Numbered from the stretch's first letter, positions 19,785 to 29,461 are shown. The stretch: DNA of 64,000 nucleotides from Alcaligenes faecalis (GCF_041521385.1 NZ_CP168006.1:1738979-1802978); one strand, 5' to 3'. Notes: generated by a model from the letters alone, not told the origin. Numbers and translations: made by a program.

Positions 19785-20109
19785 AGCCTGCGCTGGCAAA
19801 AAACACAGACCAGGCGCCGCAATCTGACCTTTAAAGCGAGACCTCTCCAGCCAGCTTTAATATCTCCCAAATACGCTCAATATCTGCCTCTAAGACAGAC
19901 ACGCCAAGCAAACAAGATCACGTACAAGGACCACATCAAACCTTGTTCAGCCACTGACAGTGGCAGTAGCAACCCGGTCTGGCTTTAATCCCATTACCGT
20001 GCAGACCTCAAACACCAGACGATCCTGGGTGTCAGCCCCCCCCCAAATTCCCTTCAAAAAAAACCCCGGACCAAGCCGGGATTCATCACATCAATCTGTA
20101 CTTCGCTTT
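19785..20109. other. Intergenic region between the convergent tolC-like gene and rfaE2
   Basis: A 325-bp spacer holding a run of nine C (20036-20044) and the rfaE2 terminator. No coding potential, hairpin or known RNA motif was recognised in 19785-20030. Confidence 0.55.
20056..20083 (-). terminator. Intrinsic terminator of rfaE2
   Basis: Read on the minus strand, CCCGG (complement of 20076-20080) and CCGGG (complement of 20065-20069) form a GC stem around a short loop, followed by eight T (complement of A at 20056-20063). It lies 27 bp past the rfaE2 stop. Confidence 0.75.
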
Positions 20110-20592
20110 TTAGTCGCGCAGCTTCTGGACCAGTGCTGTCGTGGAACGCTGGAACTCAAAAGGAATGGCGACCGCATCGCCCCCCCAGCTACGCACCAAA
20201 GCCGTTTCGGGCAAGGCTTCCATATCGTAGTCGCCGCCCTTGACGATCAGGTCTGGACGCAGTGCCGCGATCAAGGCTTCGGGTGTGTCTTCGTCAAACA
20301 AGACCACCGCATCCACACAAGCCAGCGCAGCCAGCAAAGCGGCACGATCCTGTTCAGGGTTGATGGGGCGTTCCGGCCCCTTGTTCAGACGTCGCACCGA
20401 GGCATCAGTATTCACACCCACAATCAGCGAAGCGCCTAACTGAGCCGCCTCGTCCAGATAGCTGACATGCCCACGGTGCAAGATATCAAATACACCGTTG
20501 GTAAAGACCAGCGGGCGCGCCACGCGCCCCTGCTGCACCGCTTCACGCAAGGCATCCAGGCCCAATACCTTGGCCTCGAAACGTGCGCTCAT
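20110..20592 (-). CDS. rfaE2: D-glycero-beta-D-manno-heptose 1-phosphate adenylyltransferase
   Basis: Nucleotidyltransferase that activates heptose 1-phosphate to ADP-heptose for the LPS inner core; the stand-alone equivalent of the C-terminal domain of E. coli HldE. The 160-aa protein shows the cytidylyltransferase-type motif FTNGVFDILHRGHVSYLDEA (residues ~30-49), GVNTDASVRRLNKGPERPIN, and the ISSTTE-type end region here reading PFEFQRSTTALVQKLRD. It starts 1 nt after the ferritin-like gene, so the two are coupled. The kinase half (RfaE1) is not in the window; the isomerase GmhA is at 58488. Confidence 0.93.
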   Translation of the reverse strand: MSARFEAKVLGLDALREAVQQGRVARPLVFTNGVFDILHRGHVSYLDEAAQLGASLIVGVNTDASVRRLNKGPERPINPEQDRAALLAALACVDAVVLFDEDTPEALIAALRPDLIVKGGDYDMEALPETALVRSWGGDAVAIPFEFQRSTTALVQKLRD

Positions 20593-20593
20593 A

Positions 20594-21463
20594 TCAAGCC
20601 TGCACCAGCGTCGAATCAGAACCGACCTGACGGGCCAGATCCTTGCGGTAGCGGTTCAATTCCTGCACGGTTTCAAAGGAGCTGCCCATCAGCAGCGACA
20701 TATTGTGCAAGATGCGCGAGCTGACCTTGTGCTCCCATTCCTTGTCGAAGCAAATCTGCGTATCCAGCCAGTTTTCCAGCCAGCCGGGCGATGGCAGCTT
20801 GGACTGCACCGTATCATCCGGGAACATGGCTTTGTTCACGTGCAAGTTGGTGGGGTGCAAGGCCTGAGCGGTACGATGCGCCGAGGCCATCAGAACACCG
20901 ATCTTGGAGAAAGCCAAACGGGCTTGCAGGCCAAATTCCTGACCCTTGTGCACCAGAGCACGCTTCATGTAGCGCAGGTAAGCACCGGCGTGACGGGCCT
21001 CGTCCTGAGCCACGATCTTATAGATGGCCTTGATCACAGGCTCGGTGTGCCAGTCAGCAGCGCGGCGGTACCAGTGGTTCAGACGCACTTCGCCGCAAAA
21101 GTGCAGCATCAGCGTTTCCATGGCGGGGGCCGGATCAAAGTCAAAGCGCACTTTATGCAGCTCTTCTTCGGTAGGCATCAGTTCGGGGCGGAAGCGGCGC
21201 AGGTATTCGATCAGAACCAACGAGTGCTTTTGCTCTTCAAAGAACCACACGGACATAAAGGCGCAAAAGTCGCTGTCATCTTTATTGTCACGCAGGAACA
21301 TTTCGGTAGCCGGCAAGGCGGCCCACTCGGTAATGGCGTTCATTTTGATGGTGTAGGCTTGCTCGTCTGTGAGCTTGCTGCCATCAAAGTCATCCCACGG
21401 TATGTCATGCGCAAAATTCCAGCGCACCGCTTCCATGGATTTAAATAAGTCATGGTAAAGCAT
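20594..21463 (-). CDS. Ferritin-like di-iron protein (acyl-ACP desaturase-like fold)
   Basis: A 289-aa helical protein with ligand patterns of the ferritin/desaturase superfamily: ITEWAALPATEMF (residues ~43-55), FFEEQKHSLVL (EXXH type, ~74-84), CGEVRLNHWY and VAQDEARHAGAYL (second EXXH, ~151-163). Such proteins bind two irons and reduce oxygen, as desaturases, oxygenases or ferroxidases. There is no membrane segment. The product and substrate are unknown. It lies between ubiB, 174 bp upstream, and rfaE2, 1 nt downstream. A role in lipid or quinone hydroxylation is conceivable from the neighbours but unsupported. Confidence 0.75.
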   Translation of the reverse strand: MLYHDLFKSMEAVRWNFAHDIPWDDFDGSKLTDEQAYTIKMNAITEWAALPATEMFLRDNKDDSDFCAFMSVWFFEEQKHSLVLIEYLRRFRPELMPTEEELHKVRFDFDPAPAMETLMLHFCGEVRLNHWYRRAADWHTEPVIKAIYKIVAQDEARHAGAYLRYMKRALVHKGQEFGLQARLAFSKIGVLMASAHRTAQALHPTNLHVNKAMFPDDTVQSKLPSPGWLENWLDTQICFDKEWEHKVSSRILHNMSLLMGSSFETVQELNRYRKDLARQVGSDSTLVQA

Positions 21464-21637
21464 AACGATTCCTAAAAAGAATCAAGCGGTTCCTTGAGGG
21501 CGGCCATTTACCGTCCGGAAGGCGCCGGAAAGCACCAGCTTAACAACTCGCTGGCGGACCTGCGTCTATCGTAGAACCTGCAGTTATCAGAAATATGTCA
21601 GCCACAAAAAAACTGACGCGTTGCGGAGAGATCACAC

Positions 21638-23194
21638 TTATCGCCCCACCAAAGCCCAGATGGCCACCCCGACCGCAAGCGCCAATACCGCGCACAAGGC
21701 CGTCAGCAATCGGTTGGTCTGCTGCTGCGACTGGCGCAACAGCTTAAGTTCCTGGTTCAACGCCTGCCCTGTCTCCGGTCTATTCAAGCTGGAATAAACC
21801 AGACGCGGAAGCTGCGGCATGATCTGGGCCCACTGCCCGGCTTCCTGTTTCAAACGCGAGTAAAAGCCCGATGGACCAATACGCTGGTACATCCACTTTT
21901 CCAGATACGGTTTGGCGGTATCCCACAGATCCAGTTCCGGATCCAGGTCCCGCCCCATCCCTTCCACATTCAGAAGGGTTTTCTGCAGCAGCACCAACTG
22001 CGGCTGAATTTCCACATTGAACCGGCGCGAAGTCTGAAACAGGCGCAAAAGCACTTGCCCCAGGGAGATCTCGGACAAGGGCCGGTCAAAATACGGTTCA
22101 CATACCGCGCGTACCGAGCCTTCCAGCTCCTCTTCGCGGGTTTCAGGTGGCACCCAGCCAGACTCGATATGCAATTGAGCCACACGGCGGTAATCTCGCC
22201 GGAAAAAAGCCAGGAAGTTTTGCGCCAGGTAATTCTTGTCGAACTCGGACAGCGACCCCACAATGCCAAAGTCCAGAGCAATATAGCGCCCCAGCGTTTC
22301 AGGGGCGTCCGAGACGTAAATATTGCCGGGGTGCATATCGGCATGGAAAAAGCCGTCGGTAAACACCTGGGTGAAAAAAATCTCCACCCCTTTGCGGGCC
22401 AGATCCTTCAAGTCCACATTGGCCGCACGCAAGCGGTCAATCTGGTTGACCGGGATGCCCTTCATACGGTCCATGGTGAACACGGTCGAGGCGCAATAAT
22501 CCCAATGCACTTCGGGCACGATCAGCAACTCAGTCCGCTCTACATCTTTGGTGAAATTGCGGCGCAACTGGCTGCAATTGGAGGCTTCGCGGATCAGATC
22601 CAGCTCGTCATTCAAGTACTTGTCGAACTCGGCGACTACCTCGCGCGGTTTCAGGCGACGGGCATCAGGACCCAGGCGTTCCATAAACCCGGCCAGCACA
22701 CGCATCAAACGCAGGTCTTTATGGATAACCTCGCGCATGCCAGGGCGTAATACCTTCACGGCTACTTCGCGGCCATTATGCAGCTCGGCAAAGTGGACCT
22801 GGGCAATCGACGCCGAGGCGATAGGCTCACGATCAAACGTCTTGAACAACTCGTAAGGCGACGCACCCAAGGCCTTCAGAATCGTGGCCTCGGCCACCTC
22901 GGAAGGAAATGGAGGCACACGATCTTGCAACAAAGCCAGTTGCTCGGCAATATCCAGCGGAATCAGATCCCGGCGGGTAGAGAGCACCTGACCGAACTTG
23001 ACGAAGATAGGCCCCAGACTTTCCAGGGCCAAACGCAAACGCACACCACGCGGCAGCTTGGGCTTGCGGCCCAGGCGCACAATACGCAACAGGCGGGAAG
23101 CCCAGGGATGGCGGATGCTCGATAGCACCAGTTCGTCCAGGCGATAACGGAATACAACCAGCAAAATGGTCAGCAAACGGCACAAGGAGAACAT
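21638..23194 (-). CDS. ubiB: Ubiquinone biosynthesis ATPase/kinase-like protein UbiB
   Basis: ABC1/ADCK-family atypical kinase needed for ubiquinone synthesis, thought to use ATPase activity to handle membrane-embedded intermediates. The 518-aa protein has the family KxGQ signature in [16 protein letters not shown] (residues ~65-80), the alanine-rich nucleotide loop [13 protein letters not shown] (near 126), the HADMHPGNI catalytic loop (near 282), and a C-terminal hydrophobic anchor ([22 protein letters not shown]). It lies 2 bp after ubiJ and both belong to the same run as ubiE. Confidence 0.95.
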   Translation of the reverse strand: MFSLCRLLTILLVVFRYRLDELVLSSIRHPWASRLLRIVRLGRKPKLPRGVRLRLALESLGPIFVKFGQVLSTRRDLIPLDIAEQLALLQDRVPPFPSEVAEATILKALGASPYELFKTFDREPIASASIAQVHFAELHNGREVAVKVLRPGMREVIHKDLRLMRVLAGFMERLGPDARRLKPREVVAEFDKYLNDELDLIREASNCSQLRRNFTKDVERTELLIVPEVHWDYCASTVFTMDRMKGIPVNQIDRLRAANVDLKDLARKGVEIFFTQVFTDGFFHADMHPGNIYVSDAPETLGRYIALDFGIVGSLSEFDKNYLAQNFLAFFRRDYRRVAQLHIESGWVPPETREEELEGSVRAVCEPYFDRPLSEISLGQVLLRLFQTSRRFNVEIQPQLVLLQKTLLNVEGMGRDLDPELDLWDTAKPYLEKWMYQRIGPSGFYSRLKQEAGQWAQIMPQLPRLVYSSLNRPETGQALNQELKLLRQSQQQTNRLLTALCAVLALAVGVAIWALVGR

Positions 23195-23196
23195 GC

Positions 23197-23826
23197 TCAG
23201 GACTCCCGCCGACGCGTATCAAGACGATTCAAACGCTGGTCCAATTTGTCCAGGCGCTGAGCCAACACAGCGGATTGTTCACGCAGCCGATCAAGTTCGG
23301 GACGCGTCACCAGCAAGGCACTTTCTTCAGTCAAGTATTCGCTGGCATTGCCTGCCAGACGCTGGCCCAGATCCCGCAAGCCGGAAAAGGCTCGGCGTGC
23401 GCCACTCAACAAGCGCACCGCCATGACATCACCGACGATTTGAGCCAGATCGTGCTCGGCATCCCAGCGTAGATTGGCGGCCAGATCCGACACCAGATTG
23501 GCCAGGCCAGCTTCACCTTGTACATGCATTAACTGCGTGACTCGGCTGAAATCGCCGTCTTGCAGAATTTGAGGTAATTCGGGCAGCTTGTCCTGGGGCA
23601 GTGTCAGCGTGACGTCCGGCACCACGGCAGGATGGCCTTGCTCCAGTTTTCCCTGGGAACTGATGGTGTAGACCAGTTGCAAACGGCCCACAATCAGCGA
23701 GACGGTTTTACCTGCATAGCTACGCAAACGCTCACGCGCCCAATCCTCACGATCAAGCAAGGCATTGAGCAAACGCACGCCCACGGCGCCAGGTTCTAGG
23801 AATGAAGGGATACCAAGCATGTCCAT
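23197..23826 (-). CDS. ubiJ: Ubiquinone biosynthesis accessory factor UbiJ (SCP2 domain)
   Basis: A 209-aa SCP2-type lipid-binding protein that in enterobacteria scaffolds the soluble Ubi complex with UbiK and binds ubiquinone intermediates. The N-terminal SCP2 region spans residues ~15-110 ([36 protein letters not shown]), followed by an amphipathic part and a C-terminal coiled coil ([20 protein letters not shown] and beyond). It lies between the Tim44-like gene and ubiB, matching the ubiE-ubiJ-ubiB order common in proteobacteria apart from the inserted Tim44-like gene. Confidence 0.9.
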   Translation of the reverse strand: MDMLGIPSFLEPGAVGVRLLNALLDREDWARERLRSYAGKTVSLIVGRLQLVYTISSQGKLEQGHPAVVPDVTLTLPQDKLPELPQILQDGDFSRVTQLMHVQGEAGLANLVSDLAANLRWDAEHDLAQIVGDVMAVRLLSGARRAFSGLRDLGQRLAGNASEYLTEESALLVTRPELDRLREQSAVLAQRLDKLDQRLNRLDTRRRES

Positions 23827-23962
23827 GCAAGTCTACTGCCGGGGCAAGTAAACCAGTCCAATTAAAACAGCCAGTTTAACCCGACACAGACACGGCCGGA
23901 TGCACAGGGCGACAGGAACACGGGCAGATGGAATCACAGAGAAACGGGAGCACTCATAACAG

Positions 23963-23992
23963 AACAGCCGCCTGGATTAGAAGGCGGCTGTT
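23963..23992 (-). terminator. Hairpin downstream of the Tim44-like gene
   Basis: AACAGCCGCC (23963-23972) is a perfect inverted match of GGCGGCTGTT (23983-23992) with a 10-nt loop, 14 bp past the stop codon. No T-run follows on the minus strand, so termination may be partial, allowing read-through to ubiJ. Confidence 0.6.
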
Positions 23993-24006
23993 TGTATCGA
24001 TAAAGA

Positions 24007-24999
24007 TCAAGCGTTGGGGTCAACCGGGATCTGCTGAATACCTGCCAGCAGCCAGCCTGCACCGTCGGCCTTGAACAGATTCCAGACTTCTTCAAAGCGG
24101 AAGGCTTCTGCACCCGCTTCCTCACGCAACATACCGGAGTAGCGCACGCTGGCCAGGTGGCCGTCGGCCACTTTCTCGATACCCAGCAATTCGGCATTGA
24201 GCAGGACCACTTCAGTCACGTTCTCGCCTTGGCGCTGGGCAATTTGAGGAGCGGCTTCCTTGAGCAGATCGTCGGTCAGGAAGGTACGCAGTTGTTCCAC
24301 ATCACCCTTGTCCCACAGCTTCTGGATTTCCACGAACTGAGTCTTGGCATTGGCCAGGAAAGTAGGTGTGTCGAAATCACCAGGGATGAACCAGCTCTCG
24401 TCGACTGGAGGCGCTGGAACAGCGGCAGCAGCAGCGGGCTGAGCAGCAGCAGCGGCTGCCGGTGTAGGAGCGGGCGCAGCCTGTGGTTGTTGCCATGGGC
24501 TAGGTGCCGGATCGGCATTGCGCATCATGGACTGACCACCGGCCTGTTGCATGGCAGGGCGAGCCGCCGAACCACGGAAACGACGCACAATGAACAGAAC
24601 AGCGAAGATGACCAGACCAATCAACAAGAGGCTGGACATCATTTCCAGGAAAGCACCGCCCAGACCCATGCTGGACAACAAGGCAGCAATACCCAAACCA
24701 GCAGCGATACCGGCGATCGGACCCAGGAAGCGGGACATGCCCGACTTGGCAGCCGTGCTTGCTGCGGCCGTACCGGCAGCAGCAGCGCCAGCGGCTGGAG
24801 CAGCCGAACGAGTGGCGTTATTTGCAGCAGCAGGAGGAGTCACTGCCGAGCGATTGCTGGTGATGTTGGAGGATTGGCGGCCAAAGCTGGAGCCACCACC
24901 CATGCGACGTGCTTCCGCATCATACGAAACGGTCAACAAAGCGCCGGTGCTAAAGGCCAGTACAGCAGCCATGAAGTAACGAGAAAGCCGTCCAGACAT
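24007..24999 (-). CDS. Tim44-like domain membrane protein
   Basis: A 330-aa protein with an N-terminal signal or anchor (RYFMAAVLAFSTGALLTVSY), a low-complexity Gly/Ser/Ala-rich stretch with MGGGSSFGRQ, a second hydrophobic segment (MMSSLLLIGLVIFAVLFIV), another Ala/Pro-rich linker, and a C-terminal Tim44-like domain (residues ~225-330; WDKGDVEQLRTFLTDDLLKE is diagnostic). In mitochondria the Tim44 domain binds membranes; bacterial members of this layout are poorly characterised. AGGAG lies nine bases before the ATG. It sits between ubiE and ubiJ, which suggests but does not show a link to ubiquinone synthesis. Confidence 0.85.
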   Translation of the reverse strand: MSGRLSRYFMAAVLAFSTGALLTVSYDAEARRMGGGSSFGRQSSNITSNRSAVTPPAAANNATRSAAPAAGAAAAGTAAASTAAKSGMSRFLGPIAGIAAGLGIAALLSSMGLGGAFLEMMSSLLLIGLVIFAVLFIVRRFRGSAARPAMQQAGGQSMMRNADPAPSPWQQPQAAPAPTPAAAAAAQPAAAAAVPAPPVDESWFIPGDFDTPTFLANAKTQFVEIQKLWDKGDVEQLRTFLTDDLLKEAAPQIAQRQGENVTEVVLLNAELLGIEKVADGHLASVRYSGMLREEAGAEAFRFEEVWNLFKADGAGWLLAGIQQIPVDPNA

Positions 25000-25156
25000 A
25001 GTCACAAACTCCTGACCAGAACAAGCGTTTAAGACACAGGGCTTTAAAGCCCGCGACCATGCCATCCCAGTCGAATATTCAAGAAAACTTACGATAAGCT
25101 GAACATTAACATGACAAGTTCCCATGCACCATATTTTTTTTACCGTGAATGACAAG

Positions 25157-25185
25157 CAAAAAACGAACGGCACCCAAAGGTGCCG
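25157..25185 (-). terminator. Intrinsic terminator of ubiE
   Basis: On the minus strand a perfect CGGCACC/GGTGCCG stem (25168-25174 with 2579-25185 side at 25179-25185, CAAA loop) is followed by GTTCG and a T-run (complement of A at 25157-25163). It lies 34 bp past the ubiE stop. Confidence 0.8.
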
Positions 25186-25218
25186 CTACATATAGAGAGA
25201 GGGAAGAGAGGCCAGGCA

Positions 25219-25989
25219 TCAATCCAGACGGATGCCTTCATGCAGCGCAGCAACACCGGCTGTCAGATTGAAATACTGCACGCGCTCCAGGCCCACTTCG
25301 CGCATCATGTCGGCCAAGGTGTTCTGATCAGGATGCATACGAATGGATTCAGCCAGATAACGGTAGCTTTCCTCGTCCTTGGCAACGAACTTGCCAATGC
25401 GAGGCAGGATGTTGAAGGAATACCAGTCATACGGGGCCTGCAAAGGCTTGGCCACACGGGAAAATTCCAGCACCAGTAGTTTGCCGCCTGGACGCAACAC
25501 CCGCTTCATTTCAGCCAGTGCACGATCCTTATGCGTCATATTGCGCAGCCCAAAGGCCACCGAGACGCGATCAAAATAGCCATCCGGGAAAGGCAGGTGC
25601 TCGGCATCACAGACCGCAACCGGTGTGATGAGGCCCTTGTCTTGCAAACGATCACGTCCCACACGCAGCATGGAGCTATTGATATCGGTATGCCAAACCT
25701 CGCCGTCTGCACCAGCCTGACGTGCAAAGGTTTTGGTCAAATCGCCCGTTCCTGCCGCAATATCCAGCACTTTCATGCCAGGGCGTACCGCCGCTCGACC
25801 GATGGTGAAGGCTTTCCAGATACGATGCAGACCACCCGACATCAGATCATTCATGATGTCGTAATTGTTAGCTACCGAATGAAAAACCTGGGCGACTTTG
25901 CCTGCTTTTTCGCTTTCAGCGACGGTTTGAAAGCCAAAATGCGTATCGGTGTGCTGGGCACTAGGGTGTTGAGGACGCTGTTTTTCCAT
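25219..25989 (-). CDS. ubiE: Ubiquinone/menaquinone C-methyltransferase UbiE
   Basis: AdoMet-dependent methyltransferase that adds the C-methyl group in ubiquinone (and menaquinone) synthesis. The 256-aa product contains family markers [20 protein letters not shown] (residues ~19-38), [19 protein letters not shown], AdoMet motif [12 protein letters not shown] (near residue 75), [16 protein letters not shown], and the C-terminal [12 protein letters not shown]. The ATG at 25989 gives a normal N-terminus; 26 more upstream in-frame residues do not match the family. No Shine-Dalgarno sequence is visible. It is divergent from phoB and heads the ubi gene run. Confidence 0.95.
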   Translation of the reverse strand: MEKQRPQHPSAQHTDTHFGFQTVAESEKAGKVAQVFHSVANNYDIMNDLMSGGLHRIWKAFTIGRAAVRPGMKVLDIAAGTGDLTKTFARQAGADGEVWHTDINSSMLRVGRDRLQDKGLITPVAVCDAEHLPFPDGYFDRVSVAFGLRNMTHKDRALAEMKRVLRPGGKLLVLEFSRVAKPLQAPYDWYSFNILPRIGKFVAKDEESYRYLAESIRMHPDQNTLADMMREVGLERVQYFNLTAGVAALHEGIRLD

Positions 25990-26087
25990 AATGGCATAAT
26001 CGTAACGCAGATTTCCCGGTACAGAAACGAAAATCCAGCTCGCTGAGCGCCGCCCTTTTTGACACATTCACAAACCTGAAACATTAA

Positions 26088-26102
26088 CGCCATATGATGG
26101 CG
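26088..26102. repeat. Inverted repeat in the ubiE/phoB divergent region
   Basis: CGCCAT (26088-26093) and ATGGCG (26097-26102) flank ATG. It lies in the 245-bp spacer between divergent ubiE and phoB and could be an operator, but no known regulator site matches it. Confidence 0.3.
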
Positions 26103-26234
26103 CTATTACGTGCAGTCAGGGATTGAAGCGCCCCTGTGTTTCTCTTGAGCCACCGTACTACCTGTCACTCAAGTGCAATACAAACAGCCAGCCTGACCTC
26201 TTTTATTTTTTATCGGACCAGCCTGAAGCTAACA

Positions 26235-26945
26235 ATGAGTACAAGCATATTAGTCGTGGAAGATGAGCCTGCAATCCAGGAACTGATCTCCGTCAATCTG
26301 TCCTTTGCCGGCCATAAAGTGCTGCGCGCCTTCGATGCCGAACAAGCCCAGATCCTCATTCGCGCCGAACTGCCTGATTTGATTCTGGTGGACTGGATGC
26401 TACCCGGCTCCTCGGGCATCAACCTGGCCCGCAAACTGCGCTCGGACGAACGTACCCGACACATCCCGGTCATCATGCTGACAGCAAAAGGCTCGGAGCA
26501 AGACAAGGTCGATGGCCTGGAAGCCGGTGCGGACGACTACATCACCAAGCCCTTCTCGCCCAAAGAGCTGATTGCCCGCATCAAGGCCGTGTTGCGCCGC
26601 CGCGCGCCTCAACTGACGGATGACGTAATCTCCATTGGCAACCTGCAACTGGACCCCAGCACACACCGCTTGTCCAGCCAGGGCATGGCACTGACCATTG
26701 GGCCCACCGAATTTCGCCTGCTGCATTTCTTCATGACCCACACCGAGCGTGTCTTCACCCGCTCCCAACTTCTGGATCAAGTCTGGGGCGATCACGTATT
26801 TGTGGAAGAGCGCACGGTAGACGTCCATATTCGTCGCTTGCGCAAGGCGCTGGAGCCTAGCGGACACGACAAACATATTGAAACGATTCGTGGCTCAGGC
26901 TATCGTTTTGCCCTTTCCCCACTGGAAAAGGCTCCCAACGCCTGA
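26235..26945 (+). CDS. phoB: Phosphate regulon response regulator PhoB
   Basis: OmpR-class response regulator controlling genes for phosphate starvation. The 236-aa protein has a receiver domain (residues 1-120; VVEDEPAIQELI acidic pocket, phospho-acceptor in LILVDWMLPGSSGINLAR, KPFSPKELIARIKAVLRR) and a C-terminal winged helix (residues ~130-232; GPTEFRLLHFFMTHTERVF, VDVHIRRLRKALEP, IRGSGYRF). The IR-G-GYRF end and the PhoR partner 4 bp downstream identify it. The ATG at 26235 matches the family N-terminus. The pst transport genes and phoU are not in this window. Confidence 0.95.
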   Translation: MSTSILVVEDEPAIQELISVNLSFAGHKVLRAFDAEQAQILIRAELPDLILVDWMLPGSSGINLARKLRSDERTRHIPVIMLTAKGSEQDKVDGLEAGADDYITKPFSPKELIARIKAVLRRRAPQLTDDVISIGNLQLDPSTHRLSSQGMALTIGPTEFRLLHFFMTHTERVFTRSQLLDQVWGDHVFVEERTVDVHIRRLRKALEPSGHDKHIETIRGSGYRFALSPLEKAPNA

Positions 26946-26949
26946 TCCC

Positions 26950-28248
26950 ATGTTCAGCATATTTACGTCTATTGTTATCTGGGCCCTGCTAGGCAGCCTG
27001 ATCGGCTGGTGGCTCGGGCCATTCGTCGGCCTGGCCTTGTTTTGCGGTGGCCTGTTGATGCTGGTTTTCATCAGCACCTTGCAGTTGTCCCGCGTTGAGC
27101 GTTGGACCCGTAACCTGAGTGATCCCCCACCGCCCGCCATTGGCCCCTGGGACGCCATTCTGGCTCCCATCTATCGCCAATTACGCCGTGATCGACAGGA
27201 AATTCAGGATCTGAATCGCTACGTGGATGGCATCATGATGGCCGCCGAGGCCCTGCCCGACGGTGCCATTACCCTTAACGGGGAAATGGAGCTGCAATGG
27301 TGCAACCAAACCGCCTGTGAGCACATCGGCCTGAATCTGGCTACAGACCGTCATCACAGCATCTTCAACATCCTGCGCGAACCCCAGTTCTCCCGTTATG
27401 CCCGCCAACCTCAGTGGGACGGCCCATTGCTGCTGCACCTGAGCAAAGACGGACGCGAACGCTCCTTGCTACTGCAGTTAACACCCTATGGTCTGGGCCA
27501 GTTCCTGATTGTGACCCGCGATGTCACCCAGGTTGAAATGCTGGAGACCACCCGCAAAGACTTTGTGGCCAATGTCTCCCATGAACTGCGTACCCCCTTG
27601 ACGGTATTGCTGGGGTTTCTGGAAACCCTGCAGGACATGCCAGCCGAGAGCCTGCCATTGGAGCAGCGCCAGCGTTACGAACAAATGATGCTGGAGCAGA
27701 CCCGTCACATGCAGTCGATTGTGTCCGACTTATTGACCCTATCGACCCTGGAATCCTCACCCACGGTGGAAGGGGAAACGGTGCAGCTCAGCCAATTGAT
27801 TGAAAGCGCGCTGAAACAAGGCGAGGCCATCTCCGGCGGACAACACAGTTTTGTCACGGACATTGATCCACGTATTGCCATTCAGGGTATGGAAACTGAA
27901 CTAAGCTCGGCCGTCTCCAACCTGATTACCAATGCGGTGCGCTATACCCCCAAGGACGGCACCATCACCGTACGCTGGTATCTGAATGACAATGGCGAAG
28001 CCTGTTATTCCGTTCAGGACACCGGCATCGGTATCGCCGCCCAGGATATTCCCCGCCTGACCGAACGTTTTTACCGTGTGGACAAGGGCCGCTCCCGCTC
28101 CACGGGTGGCACCGGCCTGGGCCTGGCCATTACCAAACACATCATCGTGCGACATAACGCCGAGCTGCAAATTCAAAGCCGTCTGGGCGTGGGCAGCGTG
28201 TTTATGTTGCGTTTCCCCAAGAGTCGGGTTCGACTGCAGGACAGCTAG
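26950..28248 (+). CDS. phoR: Phosphate regulon sensor histidine kinase PhoR
   Basis: Membrane sensor kinase that phosphorylates PhoB under phosphate limitation. The 432-aa protein has two adjacent N-terminal hydrophobic segments with almost no periplasmic loop (residues ~3-40), typical of PhoR, then a PAS-like region (residues ~85-190), a HisKA domain with the phospho-acceptor in FVANVSHELRTPLT (near residue 205) and an HATPase domain (NLITNAVRYTP as N box, DTGIGIAAQDIPRLTERFYR as G1/F box, GGTGLGLAI as G2). It follows phoB by 4 bp. The upstream in-frame extension overlaps phoB and was left out. Confidence 0.95.
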   Translation: MFSIFTSIVIWALLGSLIGWWLGPFVGLALFCGGLLMLVFISTLQLSRVERWTRNLSDPPPPAIGPWDAILAPIYRQLRRDRQEIQDLNRYVDGIMMAAEALPDGAITLNGEMELQWCNQTACEHIGLNLATDRHHSIFNILREPQFSRYARQPQWDGPLLLHLSKDGRERSLLLQLTPYGLGQFLIVTRDVTQVEMLETTRKDFVANVSHELRTPLTVLLGFLETLQDMPAESLPLEQRQRYEQMMLEQTRHMQSIVSDLLTLSTLESSPTVEGETVQLSQLIESALKQGEAISGGQHSFVTDIDPRIAIQGMETELSSAVSNLITNAVRYTPKDGTITVRWYLNDNGEACYSVQDTGIGIAAQDIPRLTERFYRVDKGRSRSTGGTGLGLAITKHIIVRHNAELQIQSRLGVGSVFMLRFPKSRVRLQDS

Positions 28249-28328
28249 AACATGTGGGGCCATATTGGTCCTACAATAAACGGCTCTGAAGACCACATTG
28301 GCGGATTCATGCCGCACAGGAGCCAAGC

Positions 28329-28760
28329 ATGTCCAATACCCATGAGCTGCGCCCTTTCCACCTTGCTTTTCCGGTCCATGATCTGGCCGTTGCACGCCAG
28401 TTCTACGGACAGACACTGGGCTGTCCCGAAGGCCGATCCTCTGACCAATGGATTGATTTCAACTTCTACGGCCACCAGATTGTGGCTCATCTGGCTCCTT
28501 CAGAATGCGGCAGCAATGCCACCAGTGCCGTCGATGCTCACAACGTGCCCGTGCGCCACTTTGGCGTCGTGCTGGACATGCCCACCTGGCAAACCCTGGC
28601 TGACAAGCTGATTGCCGCTGGCACCCAGTTCGTGATCGAACCCTATATCCGCTTCAAGGGCGAGCCCGGCGAGCAGGCCACCATGTTCTTCATGGACCCG
28701 TCAGGCAACGCCCTGGAATTCAAAGCATTCAACAACCTGGATTCCCTTTTCGCCAAATAA
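28329..28760 (+). CDS. VOC (glyoxalase/bleomycin-resistance/dioxygenase fold) family protein
   Basis: A 143-aa vicinal-oxygen-chelate protein. [20 protein letters not shown] (residues ~7-26) gives the first metal-ligand histidine, [18 protein letters not shown] the second half, and [15 protein letters not shown] the ligand glutamate. These folds include glyoxalases, dioxygenases and resistance proteins, so the reaction cannot be fixed. It precedes pxpB by 2 bp and is probably in that operon, which hints at amide or amino-acid-related metabolism. Confidence 0.85.
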   Translation: MSNTHELRPFHLAFPVHDLAVARQFYGQTLGCPEGRSSDQWIDFNFYGHQIVAHLAPSECGSNATSAVDAHNVPVRHFGVVLDMPTWQTLADKLIAAGTQFVIEPYIRFKGEPGEQATMFFMDPSGNALEFKAFNNLDSLFAK

Positions 28761-28762
28761 AG

Positions 28763-29461
28763 ATGCATAAAACCTGGCTACTTACCGAGCAAGGCGACCG
28801 CTGTCTGCTCGTGCAGTTCAGTGGATCGCTTTCTTTGGAGACCGGTTTACGCTGTACCCGCGCCGCACGCTTGCTGCGCGATCATGCGCCACCCTGTGTC
28901 CGTGATCTGGTCCCCAGCTTTACCGCGGTTGCGATCCACTTTTATCCAGATGGCAGCAGCGACCAGCTTGCCCGTTTGCAGGACTATGTTCACCAGGCAC
29001 TGGCCGAGCTGGACACCAGCCAGGATCAGATCGCTACCGGCACCCTGGTGGATATTCCCGTTTGCTATGGCGGCCCTTTCGGACCCGATCTGCCCGCCAT
29101 TGCCGAGCAGTTGGGACTAAGCCAGGACCAAGTCATTGAACTGCATAGCAGCCAGGTACAACTGGTATTCATGGTGGGCTTTGCCCCCGGTGCTCCCTAT
29201 GTGGGCATCTTGCCCGAGCCGTTGAATGTGCCACGTCGCGCCACCCCGCGCACTGTGCTGCCCAAAGGCTCGGTGGCCATTGCCAACCAGCAAACCATTA
29301 TTTACCCCAACGAATCTCCCGGCGGCTGGCATCTGATAGGCCGCTCGCCCGTTAATTTGTTCGATGCCCGGCGCTCGCCCGCCGCCCTGCTCGCCCCCGG
29401 CGACCAAGTACGCTTTGTGCCTCTGCCCCACGAGCAGTTTGATCACTGGACACCTGCATGA
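28763..29461 (+). CDS. pxpB: 5-oxoprolinase subunit PxpB (KipI-like)
   Basis: One subunit of the ATP-dependent bacterial 5-oxoprolinase PxpABC, which opens 5-oxoproline to glutamate. The 232-aa protein carries the allophanate-hydrolase subunit 1 domain with FMVGFAPGAPYVGILPE (near residue 133), PRRATPRTVLPKGSVAIAN and NESPGGWHLIGRSP (near 177), all family signatures. It lies 2 bp after the VOC gene and overlaps pxpC by 4 bp. In other bacteria the same family includes KipI, an inhibitor of the sporulation kinase KinA; that role is not relevant here. Confidence 0.92.
   Translation: MHKTWLLTEQGDRCLLVQFSGSLSLETGLRCTRAARLLRDHAPPCVRDLVPSFTAVAIHFYPDGSSDQLARLQDYVHQALAELDTSQDQIATGTLVDIPVCYGGPFGPDLPAIAEQLGLSQDQVIELHSSQVQLVFMVGFAPGAPYVGILPEPLNVPRRATPRTVLPKGSVAIANQQTIIYPNESPGGWHLIGRSPVNLFDARRSPAALLAPGDQVRFVPLPHEQFDHWTPA

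Noticed and set aside
26162..26180. Pho box upstream of phoB
   Set aside because: CTGTCAC is followed at four bases by GTGCAAT, which agrees with CTGTCAT at only about four of seven positions; too weak to call.
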